Source: Ructibacterium sp965146665
GTDB lineage: Bacteria > Bacillota > Clostridia > Monoglobales > Monoglobaceae
Direction of reading: 5' to 3'
Assembly: GCA_965146665.1 (NCBI GenBank)
Contig: CBCTHE010000013.1
Coordinates: 9,689 to 73,688 of the forward strand
Length of the DNA: 64,000 nucleotides
In this document: piece by piece, positions 34,787 through 43,846 of the stretch
Position numbering within the stretch: position 1 is the first letter of the stretch
Layout of the letters: each line of letters begins with the position of its first letter
Made by a program: the position numbers and the translations under genes
Notes under the pieces: model-generated
Told to the model about the DNA's origin: nothing
Database searches by the model: none
The model's input: the letters and a program-made list of their open reading frames with translations, nothing else

Positions 34787-35155
34787 CTATGCCCGCCAGA
34801 GACCGTGGATGTTACAATAGGCATAGACCGCCACGATTTCATCCTCCGGGGTCAGGGCAAACTCGGCCGCGGGCTTGTCGCCGGGATGGAGCTGACGGAT
34901 TTGCCAGCCGTTTCCGGTTTCCAGCACAATCCATTCAATCCAGTGTTCGTCCAGCATTGGATGTTCGGCTTCGCCAACCTGTACCAAAACCCTTCCGCGT
35001 TCCGCGTCCACTACGGGGATGTGTTTTTCCAGAGAGGCCTCCACCGTGCCCGGGACCAACTCCTTCATCTTCTCGCCGCAGCAAACCACCGGAACGCCCT
35101 GATCTGTGGCAAAGCAGATGACGTTGCCGCAGTGTTCACAAACAAAAAATTTCAT
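34787..35155 (-). CDS. desulfoferrodoxin (class I superoxide reductase)
   Basis: 122 residues from the ATG at 35155 (the ATG at 35161 sits too close to AGGAGGG). N-terminal desulforedoxin domain with iron ligands C6, C9, C25, C26 (CEHCG, CCGEKM). The C-terminal superoxide reductase domain carries EKHIPV (E43, K44, H45), H65, H71 (EHPMLDEHW), and the C114 and H117 of CNIHGLW, completing the Fe(His)4Cys centre. It reduces superoxide to peroxide without making oxygen, the anaerobe's defence. Possible PerR regulon member. Confidence 0.95.
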   Translation of the reverse strand: MKFFVCEHCGNVICFATDQGVPVVCCGEKMKELVPGTVEASLEKHIPVVDAERGRVLVQVGEAEHPMLDEHWIEWIVLETGNGWQIRQLHPGDKPAAEFALTPEDEIVAVYAYCNIHGLWRA

Positions 35156-35206
35156 GGTCATACCCTCCTTTTTTCATACTATATCCAGAATTTAGCTCTG
35201 CTATAC

Positions 35207-35971
35207 TTATTTTCCCACAGAGTCCACGCCGCTGATCCGCATGGTGATCACCTGATTGGATTCCCGGTCAAACATAAAGTCCTGCATATACAGGTTCTCT
35301 GTGCCGTCCTTTTTCATGTCGTCTGTCAGGGTTGTGCCAAGGTACTCCACCTTTTTGCCATCCATCCGGAAATATCGGATCGCGCTGGCGGGCGTTTCGG
35401 AGGGAACCTCGTTCTCACCCTCTGCGGCGTCCTCCTTGCGCTGGTTGTACTGGTCGCCGTAGGCTTTGACAAAGTCGTCAAAGGCTGTGTTCAGACCCAC
35501 GCCCCGGCTGGATTTGTACCGGGTGGCCTGAGCCTCGTCCGGGAACTGGCCGCTGGCCACAATCAGGGAACCGGCCTTTCCGTCCCCGGTGTAGAGCACA
35601 ACCACACCGTCATAGGTGCGGTAACTGCGGTCTGTGGACACGGGGGCGCCGGTGATCTTCTCCACCTCGTCCGCGGTCATGCCAATGGTGAGCTTCTGGC
35701 CGCTGACCGTGTCAACCAGAGAGAGATCATCCATGCCATACTGGTATTTCGTCTCGTCGGTCCGCTCGTCCAGCTGGACCTCATAGTTCTTTTCCGGTGT
35801 CTGGCTCTGCCCGGTCTGGCCGCCTTCTTGCCCGGCCTGGGCGGAGGAAGAGGCCTTCGGCACAATGTTTGAGCCGGTGGAACTGGCCGTCTTTTCCTTC
35901 CCGCATCCGGAGAGCAGGGTCATGGAAAGAGAGAGGGACGCCAAAAGTGCTGTTGTCTGTTTTAAAGTCAT
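35207..35971 (-). CDS. lipoprotein of unknown function
   Basis: 254 residues if started at the ATG at 35971; ATGs at 35983 and 35998 are alternatives because the ribosome binding site is ambiguous. A lipoprotein signal ends LLSGC. A Ser/Gln/Gly-rich spacer follows (to about residue 65), then a folded domain with LTIGMTADEVEKITGAPV, which resembles the BamE/SmpA-like small domain used in many Gram-positive lipoproteins, and a beta-rich C-terminus. No function can be assigned. Confidence 0.65.
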   Translation of the reverse strand: MTLKQTTALLASLSLSMTLLSGCGKEKTASSTGSNIVPKASSSAQAGQEGGQTGQSQTPEKNYEVQLDERTDETKYQYGMDDLSLVDTVSGQKLTIGMTADEVEKITGAPVSTDRSYRTYDGVVVLYTGDGKAGSLIVASGQFPDEAQATRYKSSRGVGLNTAFDDFVKAYGDQYNQRKEDAAEGENEVPSETPASAIRYFRMDGKKVEYLGTTLTDDMKKDGTENLYMQDFMFDRESNQVITMRISGVDSVGK

Positions 35972-36098
35972 AATGATTTCCATAGCCTTTCTGCCCACAA
36001 ATTCTGAATCATACGCGTGCTCTTATCGTGGGCGGATAAGGCGTACCTGAGATTGCCGCGCGGCGCCAGCTGAAATAAGGGAGAATGTCTGAAAGCGG

Positions 36099-37967
36099 CT
36101 ACCTGTCCGCTTTCAGATAGATCATCAGCACGGCAATGTCCGCGGGTGACACCCCGGAGATCCGAGAGGCCTGCCCCAGTGACCTGGGCCGCACCTTGTC
36201 CAGCTTCTGCCGGGCCTCAATCCGGAGCCCGTCGATTTGAAGATAGTCAATGTCCTCCGGAATGGCCTTGGCCTCAAGCTTTTTAAACTGCTGGGCCTGG
36301 ACCATCTGCCGCTTGATATAGCCCTCGTATTTGATGGTGATTTCTGCCTGTTCCCAGACCTCTCCGGGAAGCGCGGGCCGGTCCGGGTCAAAGGGGGCGA
36401 GCCCAGCATAGGTGACCTGGGGACGCTTCAGCAGCTCCGCCGCCCGGATTCCGGATTTGAGCGGGGCGCTTCCCGCCGCCTCCAGGTAGGCCTGCAGGGC
36501 AGGGGCCGGCGGAAAGACAAGGGCCTCCAGCCGGGCTGTCTCCGCCTCCACCTGTTCCTTCTTTTTCAGAAAGGCCTGATACCGCGCGTCAGAGATCAGC
36601 CCGATTTCATGGCCCAGAGGAGTCAGCCGCAAATCCGCGTTATCCTGCCGGAGCAGCAGGCGGTATTCAGACCGGGAGGTCATCATCCGGTAGGGCTCAT
36701 TGGTGCCCTTGGTGACAAGGTCGTCGATCAGGGCGCCGATATACGCCTCGGAACGGTCCAGCACCACCGGCGGCTTGCCGGAGAGGCTCCGCGCCGCGTT
36801 GATGCCGGCCATCAGTCCCTGTGCCGCCGCCTCTTCATAGCCGGAGGTTCCGTTAAATTGCCCGGCTCCATACAGCCCCCTGATGTTTTTGAATTCCAGC
36901 GAGGGCTGGAGCTGCAAGGGGTCAGCGCAGTCGTATTCAATGGCATAGGCGCTGCGCATGACCTGCGCGTGTTCAAAGCCCGGAAGGGAACGGATCATCT
37001 GAATCTGGATATCCTCGGGCATACTGCTGGAGAAGCCCTGCAAATACATCTCCTCCGTATCCAGGCCCATGGGCTCCACAAAGAGCTGGTGCCGTTCCTT
37101 GTCCTTGAAGCGCACGATTTTATCCTCAATGGAGGGACAGTATCGGGGGCCGATCCCCGTGATGCCGCCGCCGAACAGGGGCGAACGGCGGAGATTGTCC
37201 AGAATGATCTGATGGGTCTTTTCGGTGGTATAGGTGATATAGCAGGAGACCCGGTTTTCCAGTTTCCCGCTGGTTTCAAAGGAAAAAGGGGTCACCGTCT
37301 CGTCGCCCTGCTGTTCTTCCAGCTTGGAGAAATCAATGCTCCGCCGGTTGATCCGGGGCGGCGTGCCGGTCTTGAAGCGGACCAGCTCCACCCCAATCCG
37401 CCGCAGGTTCCCGGACAGGCCTTCTGCCGGGAATACCCCGTCCGGGCCGCTCTCCATGCTGAACTCACCGATGATGATACGGGATTTCAGATAGGTGCCG
37501 GTGCTGAGAATGGCCGCCCGGCAGAGATACGCCGCGCCGCTCCGGGTCACGACGGACCGGACAGAGCCGTCGCTGTTGAGGGTGATGTCAACAATTTCCG
37601 CCTGGCGCACATCCAGATTCGGCTCCAGCTCCAGCCGGTGCTTCATCTCGGCCTGGTAGTGCCTGCGGTCAATCTGCGCCCGCAGGGAATGAACGGCCGG
37701 CCCCTTTCCGCGGTTCAGGATCCGGGACTGGATAAAGGTGGCGTCCGCCGCCTTTCCCATCTCGCCCCCCAGGGCGTCGATCTCCCGGACCAGATGTCCC
37801 TTTGCCGTGCCGCCAATGCTGGGGTTGCAGGGCAGGTTTGCCACGCTGTCCAGAGAGATGGAGAACAGACAGGTCCGCATCCCCAGTCTGGCCGCCGCAA
37901 AGGCCGCCTCTATCCCCGCGTGGCCGCCGCCCACAACCGCCACATCATAAGTATCTGCAATAAACAA
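36099..37967 (-). CDS. mnmG: tRNA uridine-5-carboxymethylaminomethyl(34) synthesis enzyme MnmG
   Basis: 622 residues. The start is the TTG at 37967, properly spaced from AAGGAGTG; an ATG 3 bp upstream is in another frame. FAD-binding YDVAVVGGGHAGIEAA at the N-terminus; CNPSIGGTAKGHLVREIDALGG; GRYC-like GPRYCPSIEDKI; and NGTSGYEEAAAQGLMAGINA near the C-terminal third. With MnmE it modifies wobble uridine in several tRNAs. mnmE and rsmG, frequent neighbours, are not adjacent here. Confidence 0.96.
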   Translation of the reverse strand: MFIADTYDVAVVGGGHAGIEAAFAAARLGMRTCLFSISLDSVANLPCNPSIGGTAKGHLVREIDALGGEMGKAADATFIQSRILNRGKGPAVHSLRAQIDRRHYQAEMKHRLELEPNLDVRQAEIVDITLNSDGSVRSVVTRSGAAYLCRAAILSTGTYLKSRIIIGEFSMESGPDGVFPAEGLSGNLRRIGVELVRFKTGTPPRINRRSIDFSKLEEQQGDETVTPFSFETSGKLENRVSCYITYTTEKTHQIILDNLRRSPLFGGGITGIGPRYCPSIEDKIVRFKDKERHQLFVEPMGLDTEEMYLQGFSSSMPEDIQIQMIRSLPGFEHAQVMRSAYAIEYDCADPLQLQPSLEFKNIRGLYGAGQFNGTSGYEEAAAQGLMAGINAARSLSGKPPVVLDRSEAYIGALIDDLVTKGTNEPYRMMTSRSEYRLLLRQDNADLRLTPLGHEIGLISDARYQAFLKKKEQVEAETARLEALVFPPAPALQAYLEAAGSAPLKSGIRAAELLKRPQVTYAGLAPFDPDRPALPGEVWEQAEITIKYEGYIKRQMVQAQQFKKLEAKAIPEDIDYLQIDGLRIEARQKLDKVRPRSLGQASRISGVSPADIAVLMIYLKADR

Positions 37968-38159
37968 TCATTTCACTCCTTCGTCGCAGCAAACGCCGCT
38001 TCGGTCGTTTTGACCGAAGCCGCCAAAAGCTCCCACGCTCCGATGCCGCTTCTTTCCCCAAAAATGCCGTCGCCTTTCATGTCCGGCGCTTCCGCGCCTC
38101 ACGCGCGCCTAAAACGTGCCGCAGGCCCCGTTCTTTCCGCGGTCTTTTTTGGAAAGCGG

Positions 38160-39836
38160 CTAAAACAGCCCAGTGATCTTTCCGGCCGGATCAATGTCCA
38201 TGCGGTTGGCCGCGGGTTCCTTTGGCAGGCCGGGCATGGTCATGACATCCCCGGTCAGGGCCACCACAAATCCGGCACCCGCCGATACCCGTACCTCCCG
38301 CACTGTGATGGTAAAGCCCGCGGGCCGGCCCAAACGTTTGGGATCGTCCGACAGGGAATACTGGGTTTTGGCCATACAGACCGGGATTTTATCAAAGCCC
38401 AGCGCTGTGAGCTGCTGTATCTCCCGTTCCGCCCGCGGGGTATAGGTTACCCCTGACGCGCCGTATATCTTTTCCGCAATGGCCGCGATTTTTTCTTTTA
38501 TCGGGCTGGCCGTGTCATAAATCGGGGCAAAGCTCCGGCTTCCGTCGGCCCGTTCAATGGTCTCCACAACCTTCTCCGCAAGATCCGTGCCGCCTGCGCC
38601 GCCCTTTGCAAAGACCTCGCAAAGGGAGAACGCAACACCCTGCTGCTTACAGTAGTCTTCCACGTAACTCAGCTCCGCATCCGTGTCTGTGCCGAACCGG
38701 TTGATGGCCACCACCACGGGCAGGCCGTATTTCTGCATGTTTTCAATATGGGCGCCCAGGTTGACTATGCCCTGCTCCAGCGCCGTCAGATTTTCCCCGG
38801 CCAGCTCCGCCTTGGGAATGCCGCCGTTGTATTTCAGAGCCCGGACCGTGGCCACAAGGACCACAAGGCTTGGTTTCAGGCCGCCGCAGCGGCATTTGAT
38901 GTCAAAGAATTTTTCCGCCCCCAGGTCAGAGCCGAAGCCGGCCTCGGTGATGCAGTAGTCCGCCAGCTTCAGGCCCAGCTTGGTGGCCTGTATCGAGTTA
39001 CAGCCGTGGGCGATGTTGGCAAAGGGGCCGCCGTGCATAAGGCACGGGGTGTTTTCCAGCGTCTGAACCAGATTGGGCTTGACGGCGTCGCGGAGGAGCA
39101 GGGCCATGGCCCCGGAGACCTGCAGCTGCCGGGCGGTGACCGGCTGATTTTGGTAATCATAGCCAATCACAATCCGGCCCAGCCGGGCTTTCAGATCCTC
39201 CATACCGTCGGCCAGGCACAGAATTGCCATGATCTCGCTGGCAACGGTAATCATGAAGCCGTCCTCCCGGGGAAAGCCGTTCACCTTTCCGCCCAGGCCG
39301 ACAACCACCTGCCGCAGGGCCCGGTCATTCATGTCCAGACACCGCTTCCAGGTGACCCGGCGGGGGTCGATGCCAAGGCTGTTGCCCTGATGAATGTGGT
39401 TGTCAATGGCCGCGGACAGGAGGTTGTTGGCCGCGGTAATGGCGTGCATGTCGCCGGTAAAGTGGAGATTGATATCCTCCATGGGGACCACCTGAGCATA
39501 GCCGCCGCCGGCCGCCCCGCCCTTGACGCCCATAACCGGACCCATGGAGGGCTCCCGCAGGGCAATCACAGCGGATTTGCCGATCCGGGCCATAGCCTGG
39601 CCCAGGCCAACTGTGGTGGTGGTTTTTCCCTCGCCGGCCGGCGTGGGATTGATGGCGGTAACAAGGATCAGCTTCCCCGCAGGCCGGCCCGCCGCTGTGT
39701 TCCAGACGTCCTCCCCGAGCTTTGCCTTGTATTTGCCGTAGTATTCCAGATCGTCCTCAGGAATCCGCAGATCTGCCGCGATTTCGCGGATGGGCTTCAG
39801 GTGTGCCGCCTGTGCGATCTCAATATCTGTCTTCAT
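38160..39836 (-). CDS. fhs: formate-tetrahydrofolate ligase
   Basis: 558 residues from the ATG at 39836 behind GGAGGGAATTTTG. ATP site TPAGEGKTTTTVGLGQAM, AINRFGTDTDAEL, CRCGGLKPS and the C-terminal TGDVMTMPGLPKEPAA are all typical. It converts formate, THF and ATP to 10-formyl-THF, used in one-carbon metabolism, purine synthesis or the acetogenic methyl branch. No other Wood-Ljungdahl genes are in the window. Confidence 0.96.
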   Translation of the reverse strand: MKTDIEIAQAAHLKPIREIAADLRIPEDDLEYYGKYKAKLGEDVWNTAAGRPAGKLILVTAINPTPAGEGKTTTTVGLGQAMARIGKSAVIALREPSMGPVMGVKGGAAGGGYAQVVPMEDINLHFTGDMHAITAANNLLSAAIDNHIHQGNSLGIDPRRVTWKRCLDMNDRALRQVVVGLGGKVNGFPREDGFMITVASEIMAILCLADGMEDLKARLGRIVIGYDYQNQPVTARQLQVSGAMALLLRDAVKPNLVQTLENTPCLMHGGPFANIAHGCNSIQATKLGLKLADYCITEAGFGSDLGAEKFFDIKCRCGGLKPSLVVLVATVRALKYNGGIPKAELAGENLTALEQGIVNLGAHIENMQKYGLPVVVAINRFGTDTDAELSYVEDYCKQQGVAFSLCEVFAKGGAGGTDLAEKVVETIERADGSRSFAPIYDTASPIKEKIAAIAEKIYGASGVTYTPRAEREIQQLTALGFDKIPVCMAKTQYSLSDDPKRLGRPAGFTITVREVRVSAGAGFVVALTGDVMTMPGLPKEPAANRMDIDPAGKITGLF

Positions 39837-40043
39837 ACAAAATTCCCTCCTCATTTGTATCTGCCTTATGCCTCATCTTATCATACCTGGACATGGATGT
39901 AAATATTTTCGCCTAAAATTAACGAAAAGTTCATATGCAGCAGTGCCGAAACAAACGGCTGTTTGCCGCTTTATTTATATATTGTAATTGACAGCTTTTA
40001 CGGTCCAGGCCCTGGGGCGTCTGCATATTGTGCACTGATACAG

Positions 40044-40517
40044 TCAGATCAGTATATTACAGAGACGGAGTCCGCGCTCCATGGCGTACTGCACGGTTTT
40101 ATAGGTGCCGCTCCTGGGGCTGGTGAGGTAGAAGATACAGCAAACACTGTGGTCCACCATAAAGCGGTTCCGGCGCATCATACAGCCCCGGTCATAGACC
40201 TCCGCGGTATAATGGATGAGATCCGCCTGCCGGTATATCCCATCGTATAGCGCCCTGTCCTGCGCCCGCCAGCCCCGGGTCTGTTCCCGGCATGGCAGGG
40301 CCAGGATCAAACGAATATGCGGAAACTCCCTGCGCAGGGCGAGAACCGCCTGGGCGGCAAGCGTATCAAAGCCTCTGGCGCCGCCGGTGATGAAATCGGT
40401 CATGTTTTCCTGTATCAGCATCCGAATCTGCCGCTCCAGCTTTTCTGGAATCAAATCCCGGTTTTCGGGCATCATATCACGGTGGCCGGTAAAACAACAG
40501 GCCTGTTCTGTTCTTAT
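40044..40517 (-). CDS. SLOG-family (DUF1273/YpsA-like) protein
   Basis: 157 residues from the ATG at 40517 behind GGTGATACTC; it opens CCFTGHRDMMPENR and has FITGGARGFDTLAAQAVL, the nucleotide-binding glycine motif of the SLOG superfamily (related to DprA and LOG proteins), and a later RRNRFMVDHSVCCI segment. Members are thought to bind nucleotides or nucleotide-derived ligands; the function of YpsA-like proteins is not settled. It is divergent from lrgA and has its own promoter. Confidence 0.85.
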   Translation of the reverse strand: MRTEQACCFTGHRDMMPENRDLIPEKLERQIRMLIQENMTDFITGGARGFDTLAAQAVLALRREFPHIRLILALPCREQTRGWRAQDRALYDGIYRQADLIHYTAEVYDRGCMMRRNRFMVDHSVCCIFYLTSPRSGTYKTVQYAMERGLRLCNILI

Positions 40518-40537
40518 CATGAGTATCACCAAATCAA

Positions 40538-40566
40538 AGTATAGCACAGCCGCCGGAGGCTGTCAA
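40538..40566 (-). promoter_or_regulatory. sigma-A promoter of the SLOG gene
   Basis: Minus-strand TTGACA (40561-40566), 17 bp, TATACT (40538-40543), 20 bp before the start codon. The spacer contains GCCTCCGGCGGC, a possible operator palindrome. Confidence 0.75.
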
Positions 40567-40591
40567 TTCTGACAAAACTGCGGTGCGCGTC

Positions 40592-40620
40592 TTTACACGG
40601 GGTATGGAATGGCGTATAAT
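40592..40620 (+). promoter_or_regulatory. sigma-A promoter of lrgAB
   Basis: TTTACA (40592-40597), 17 bp, TATAAT (40615-40620). Confidence 0.75.
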
Positions 40621-40668
40621 ACCAGAGATATCTTTGCAGCGATAAACGGTGACGGGAGTTGAATTTGC

Positions 40669-41046
40669 ATGAAAATCCTGACGCAGGCGGGGATCATTTT
40701 CGGTCTCTGCCTGATTGGTGAAGCCATTGCGGCGGTTCTGCCCTTTGCCTTCCCGGCAAGTGTCATCTGTATGATACTGCTGTTTCTCTGTTTTCTGTTC
40801 CGGTGGATCAAACCCGATTCCCTGCGGGAGACCGCCGGCTTTCTGCTGGAGAATATGGCGTTTTTCTTTATTCCCGCGGGGGTGGGGATCATGGAGTCCT
40901 TTGCGGTTGTGAAGGACGCGGTTTTTCAGCTGGTTCTCATCTGCGTGGTTTCCACCTTCCTGACCTTTGCGGCCACGGCATATACCATAAGGCTGGTCTC
41001 TGCCCTGCAGAAAAAGCTGGGAAAGCGGGGGACTGCACATGAATGA
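40669..41046 (+). CDS. lrgA: LrgA/CidA-family holin-like membrane protein
   Basis: 125 residues with four hydrophobic segments; AGIIFGLCLIGEAIAAVLPF, then PASVICMILLFLCFL and NMAFFFIPAGVGIME are typical of the CidA/LrgA family. In Staphylococcus these proteins modulate murein hydrolases and autolysis, and in other bacteria the pair transports pyruvate or glycolate. Its 3' end overlaps lrgB by 8 bp. Confidence 0.88.
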   Translation: MKILTQAGIIFGLCLIGEAIAAVLPFAFPASVICMILLFLCFLFRWIKPDSLRETAGFLLENMAFFFIPAGVGIMESFAVVKDAVFQLVLICVVSTFLTFAATAYTIRLVSALQKKLGKRGTAHE

Positions 41047-41737
41047 ATTCCTTGCCTCCCTGAGGGCGCTGACCGCCTTGCCCATGTTCGGCATCACGCT
41101 GACCATAGCGGCCTATGCCTTTGGCGTCTGGCTCAGCCGCAGGGCGAGAACCCCGCTGGTCAATCCGCTTCTGGTTGCTGTGGTGCTCGTTGTCTGTGTT
41201 TTGCTGGCGTTTCGCATTCCCTATGAGACTTACCGGCCGGGCGGCCGGATGATTGAGCTGTTTTTGGCGCCGGCGACAGCGGTGCTGGCTGTAAAAATCT
41301 ATGAGCAGTTCAAACTCCTCAGGGAGAACTGGCTGCCGATTCTGGCAGGCGCGGCCGTGGGCTCCGCAGTTTCCATCCTCTGTGTGACCCTGATGTGCCG
41401 CATGTTTTTTCTGGACGAGGTTCTGCTGGCATCCCTGCTGCCGAAGTCGGTGACAACGGCCATTGCCGTGCCCCTGTCAGAGCAGAACGGCGGCATTGCC
41501 TCCATCACGGTGGCGGCGCTGATCTTTACCGGTATTCTGGGCGCCGTCTTTGCGCCGGCCCTGATTCGGTTGTTTAGGATCAAGGATCCGGTGGAGGCCG
41601 GAATCGCCATAGGAACCAGCAGTCACGCCCTCGGAACCACAAAGGCGATTGAGATCGGCGACGTGGAGGGAGCCATGAGCGGGGTTGCCATCGGCGTTGC
41701 GGGACTGATTACGGTGATATATATTATGTTTTTATAA
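41039..41737 (+). CDS. lrgB: LrgB/CidB-family membrane protein
   Basis: 232 residues, several membrane spans. LLPKSVTTAIAVPLSEQNGG and SSHALGTTKAIEIGDVEGAM are the signature LrgB segments. Overlaps lrgA, so the two are translated together and presumably form one complex. Confidence 0.92.
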   Translation: MNEFLASLRALTALPMFGITLTIAAYAFGVWLSRRARTPLVNPLLVAVVLVVCVLLAFRIPYETYRPGGRMIELFLAPATAVLAVKIYEQFKLLRENWLPILAGAAVGSAVSILCVTLMCRMFFLDEVLLASLLPKSVTTAIAVPLSEQNGGIASITVAALIFTGILGAVFAPALIRLFRIKDPVEAGIAIGTSSHALGTTKAIEIGDVEGAMSGVAIGVAGLITVIYIMFL

Positions 41738-41741
41738 CTTG

Positions 41742-41900
41742 AGCACAGATGTCCCCCGTCTCTTAAGCGGCGGGTTCCATTTCAGAATTTCAGAGGGAGC
41801 TATAATCACCCTCTGAACCCCTGAGGCGCTAACGCGCCCTGTGCTGGTTGCAATCTGTCGCAAGCTCTGCTTGAAGCAAGATTAGCCGCAGCGTTGCTCC
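41742..41900. repeat. multibranched structured element of unknown nature
   Basis: An outer stem AGCACAG (about 41743) / CTGTGCT (about 41840) encloses three hairpins: a CCCCCG/CGGCGGG stem with TCTCTTAAG loop, a perfect CAGAGGG/CCCTCTG stem (about 41791-41815) and GGCGC-TAAC-GCGCC (about 41825-41838). A further AATCT/AGATT hairpin follows. This could be an RNA, or a remnant of an IS200/IS605-type element whose ends fold similarly. No ORF is present. Confidence 0.4.
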
Positions 41901-41955
41901 GATTGAAAACCTATATTATATTTAGACCGGCTGGCGGCAGCCAGGGGCAAAAACC

Positions 41956-41999
41956 AAAAACGGGAGAAAAAGTTGCACAAATTTTTCCCCGTTTTTTTC
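41956..41999. terminator. terminator-like hairpin downstream of lrgB
   Basis: AAAAACGGGAGAAAAA pairs with TTTTTCCCCGTTTTT; A and T runs on both sides. Confidence 0.6.
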
Positions 42000-42204
42000 T
42001 TTTTTCAGCCGGGAGCCCAAGCACCGGGAAATGAAATGTTACAATTCTGTAACACAAGATTTTGGGGAGAAGGCTTTTTTGCCGTACCTTATAGGGCGGT
42101 AAACCCGGCATCGAATGGGAAATAATTACATTTCGGAACATTGGTGAAAACTTACAAAATGTGCGGTCTGCAAGGCCTCTCCTTTGAAAAATCGGTCATG
42201 TTAC
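42000..42204. other. spacer before the SLH amidase gene
   Basis: AT-rich, no gene. With the structured element and terminator it completes the gap of about 590 bp between lrgB and the amidase gene. Confidence 0.4.
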
Positions 42205-42233
42205 TTGATTTTTTAGGCCAGCCGTGGTATAAT
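42205..42233 (+). promoter_or_regulatory. sigma-A promoter of the SLH amidase gene
   Basis: TTGATT (42205-42210), 17 bp, TATAAT (42228-42233). Start codon 95 bp downstream. Confidence 0.7.
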
Positions 42234-42327
42234 AGGGACAACTGTTGCGTTGGAAGTGACACTGGTTCACGGCGGTCTTTGGGTTGCCGCCGGGACCGGA
42301 GAAGACAAAATTTTGAGGTGATTATAC

Positions 42328-43740
42328 ATGCAGAAACGCAAAAGGTCAGTTGCGGCAGTCTTGGTTTTGGCCCTGCTGATGCTTGCAATTCCAGCACAGG
42401 TATTTGGACTTGAATTTTCAGACGTACCGATCACTGCGTCCTATTACAAAGCGGTTGACAAACTGAGCAATGTCGGTGTGATTCAGGGGCGGGGCGACGG
42501 CGCTTTCGCGCCTGGGGACAACACCACAAGGGCGGAGTTCTGCGCCTTTCTTGCCCGGGCAAACGGCTATAACCCCAATTACTATGAGCCCAAAGAGCTG
42601 CCTTTCCCGGATGTGGATCCGGACAGCTGGGCGGTGCCGTATATCTCCTTCTGCTATGAGAACGGCTACATAAACGGTATGCTGGACGGAACCTTCTGTC
42701 CCAACGATTATGTCACAGATGAGCAGGCCGTCAAGATGGTTGTCTGTTCCTCCGGCGTGGGGGACGAATCCCTTACCAGCGTCGGTCCGAAGTGGTATTC
42801 CGGATATTTGAATGTTGCACAGAAGTATGATTTGCTGAACGGGACCAAGGTCCGCGTGAACAATTCGGCGAACCGCGCGTTCGTGGCGCAGGTGGTCTAC
42901 AATGCCATGCTTGTGACCGGAGAGGCGGAGGACAAGGTCCAGGACGCGGTGATTGTAGGCAATGCCACCGCAAAGCCTGTGGTGACAGAGAGCCCGGCAG
43001 AGCCGGAGGAAACCCCGGCACCCACGCCCATTCCTACGCCGGAGCCCACACCGGTTCCTACCCCAGAGCCAACCCCAGAGCCCACGCCGGTTCCCACACC
43101 GGAACCCACGCCTGTGCCCACACCGGCGCCAACCCCCGAACCCACCCCTGTTCCCGCGCCGAACGTGCCCGGACAGCTGACTGTGGTTTTGGACCCGGGG
43201 CATAACTACAGCGTGACCGATACCGGCGCCAACGGCAATGGCCTGCGAGAGCAGGATGTGACGTTTTATATTGCCAGCAAGGTGAAGCCTTTGCTGGAAC
43301 AGAACGGATTCAACGTCATTATGACCCGAAACAGCCTGACGGACAATGTATCCACGGAATCTGTCAGCGCGAGCCTCAAACGCCGGGCGGAGATCGCCAA
43401 CAGCGCCGGCGCTGACCTGTTCCTCTCCATCCACTGCAATGCCGGCGGCGGCTCGGGAACAGAAACCTACTACTACAACGGCTCAGAAGAGGGCAAACAG
43501 CTGGCCTCCGTGATTCAAAAGAACGTCGTATCCAAGGTTGGACTGTCCGACCGCGGCGTGAAGTCCGCTGGGTTTGCGGTGCTCCGCTATACCTCTATGG
43601 TTGCCGCGTTGCTGGAGACCGCGTTTATCGATACGGCGGCCGACGCGGTCAAGCTCGGGGATGAGAACAGCCAGTGGGCCTATGCGGAAGGTATTGCCAG
43701 AGGTGTTTGCGAATACTTTGGCGTGAGCTATCAGAACTAG
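42328..43740 (+). CDS. SLH-anchored N-acetylmuramoyl-L-alanine amidase (Amidase_3)
   Basis: 470 residues. Signal peptide (1-27), three SLH domains (about 28-205), a linker of Pro-Thr-Pro-Glu/Val repeats (about 228-280), then a zinc amidase domain with LDPGHNYSVTDTGA, REQDVTFYIA, LFLSIHCNAG and LLETAFIDT, supplying the two histidines, the metal glutamate and the catalytic glutamate of the Amidase_3 family. It cuts the amide bond between MurNAc and the stem peptide. The SLH part would hold it on the wall surface. The linker is encoded by short tandem DNA repeats (43015-43160) that may vary in number between strains. Confidence 0.93.
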   Translation: MQKRKRSVAAVLVLALLMLAIPAQVFGLEFSDVPITASYYKAVDKLSNVGVIQGRGDGAFAPGDNTTRAEFCAFLARANGYNPNYYEPKELPFPDVDPDSWAVPYISFCYENGYINGMLDGTFCPNDYVTDEQAVKMVVCSSGVGDESLTSVGPKWYSGYLNVAQKYDLLNGTKVRVNNSANRAFVAQVVYNAMLVTGEAEDKVQDAVIVGNATAKPVVTESPAEPEETPAPTPIPTPEPTPVPTPEPTPEPTPVPTPEPTPVPTPAPTPEPTPVPAPNVPGQLTVVLDPGHNYSVTDTGANGNGLREQDVTFYIASKVKPLLEQNGFNVIMTRNSLTDNVSTESVSASLKRRAEIANSAGADLFLSIHCNAGGGSGTETYYYNGSEEGKQLASVIQKNVVSKVGLSDRGVKSAGFAVLRYTSMVAALLETAFIDTAADAVKLGDENSQWAYAEGIARGVCEYFGVSYQN

Positions 43741-43747
43741 AACAAGA

Positions 43748-43769
43748 TTCCCGCACGGCTGTGCGGGAA
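43748..43769 (+). terminator. hairpin after the amidase gene
   Basis: TTCCCGCAC, GGCT, GTGCGGGAA. No T run follows, so termination strength is doubtful. Confidence 0.45.
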
Positions 43770-43846
43770 ATGGGAGGGGACGCCTTAGGCTTCCGGATGG
43801 ACCGGAGGGCTGGGGCGTCCCTGTGCGTTTTTGAGGAGGAGGAAGT

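Noticed and set aside
36237..38456. A 739-codon open frame on the plus strand
   Set aside because: Antisense to mnmG and part of fhs, both unmistakable; long shadow frames are expected in GC-rich DNA.
38748..39902. A 384-codon open frame on the plus strand
   Set aside because: Antisense to formate-tetrahydrofolate ligase.
43015..43160. Regular short repeats as a CRISPR array
   Set aside because: The repeats are in-frame codons for a Pro-Thr linker within an amidase and have no unique spacers.
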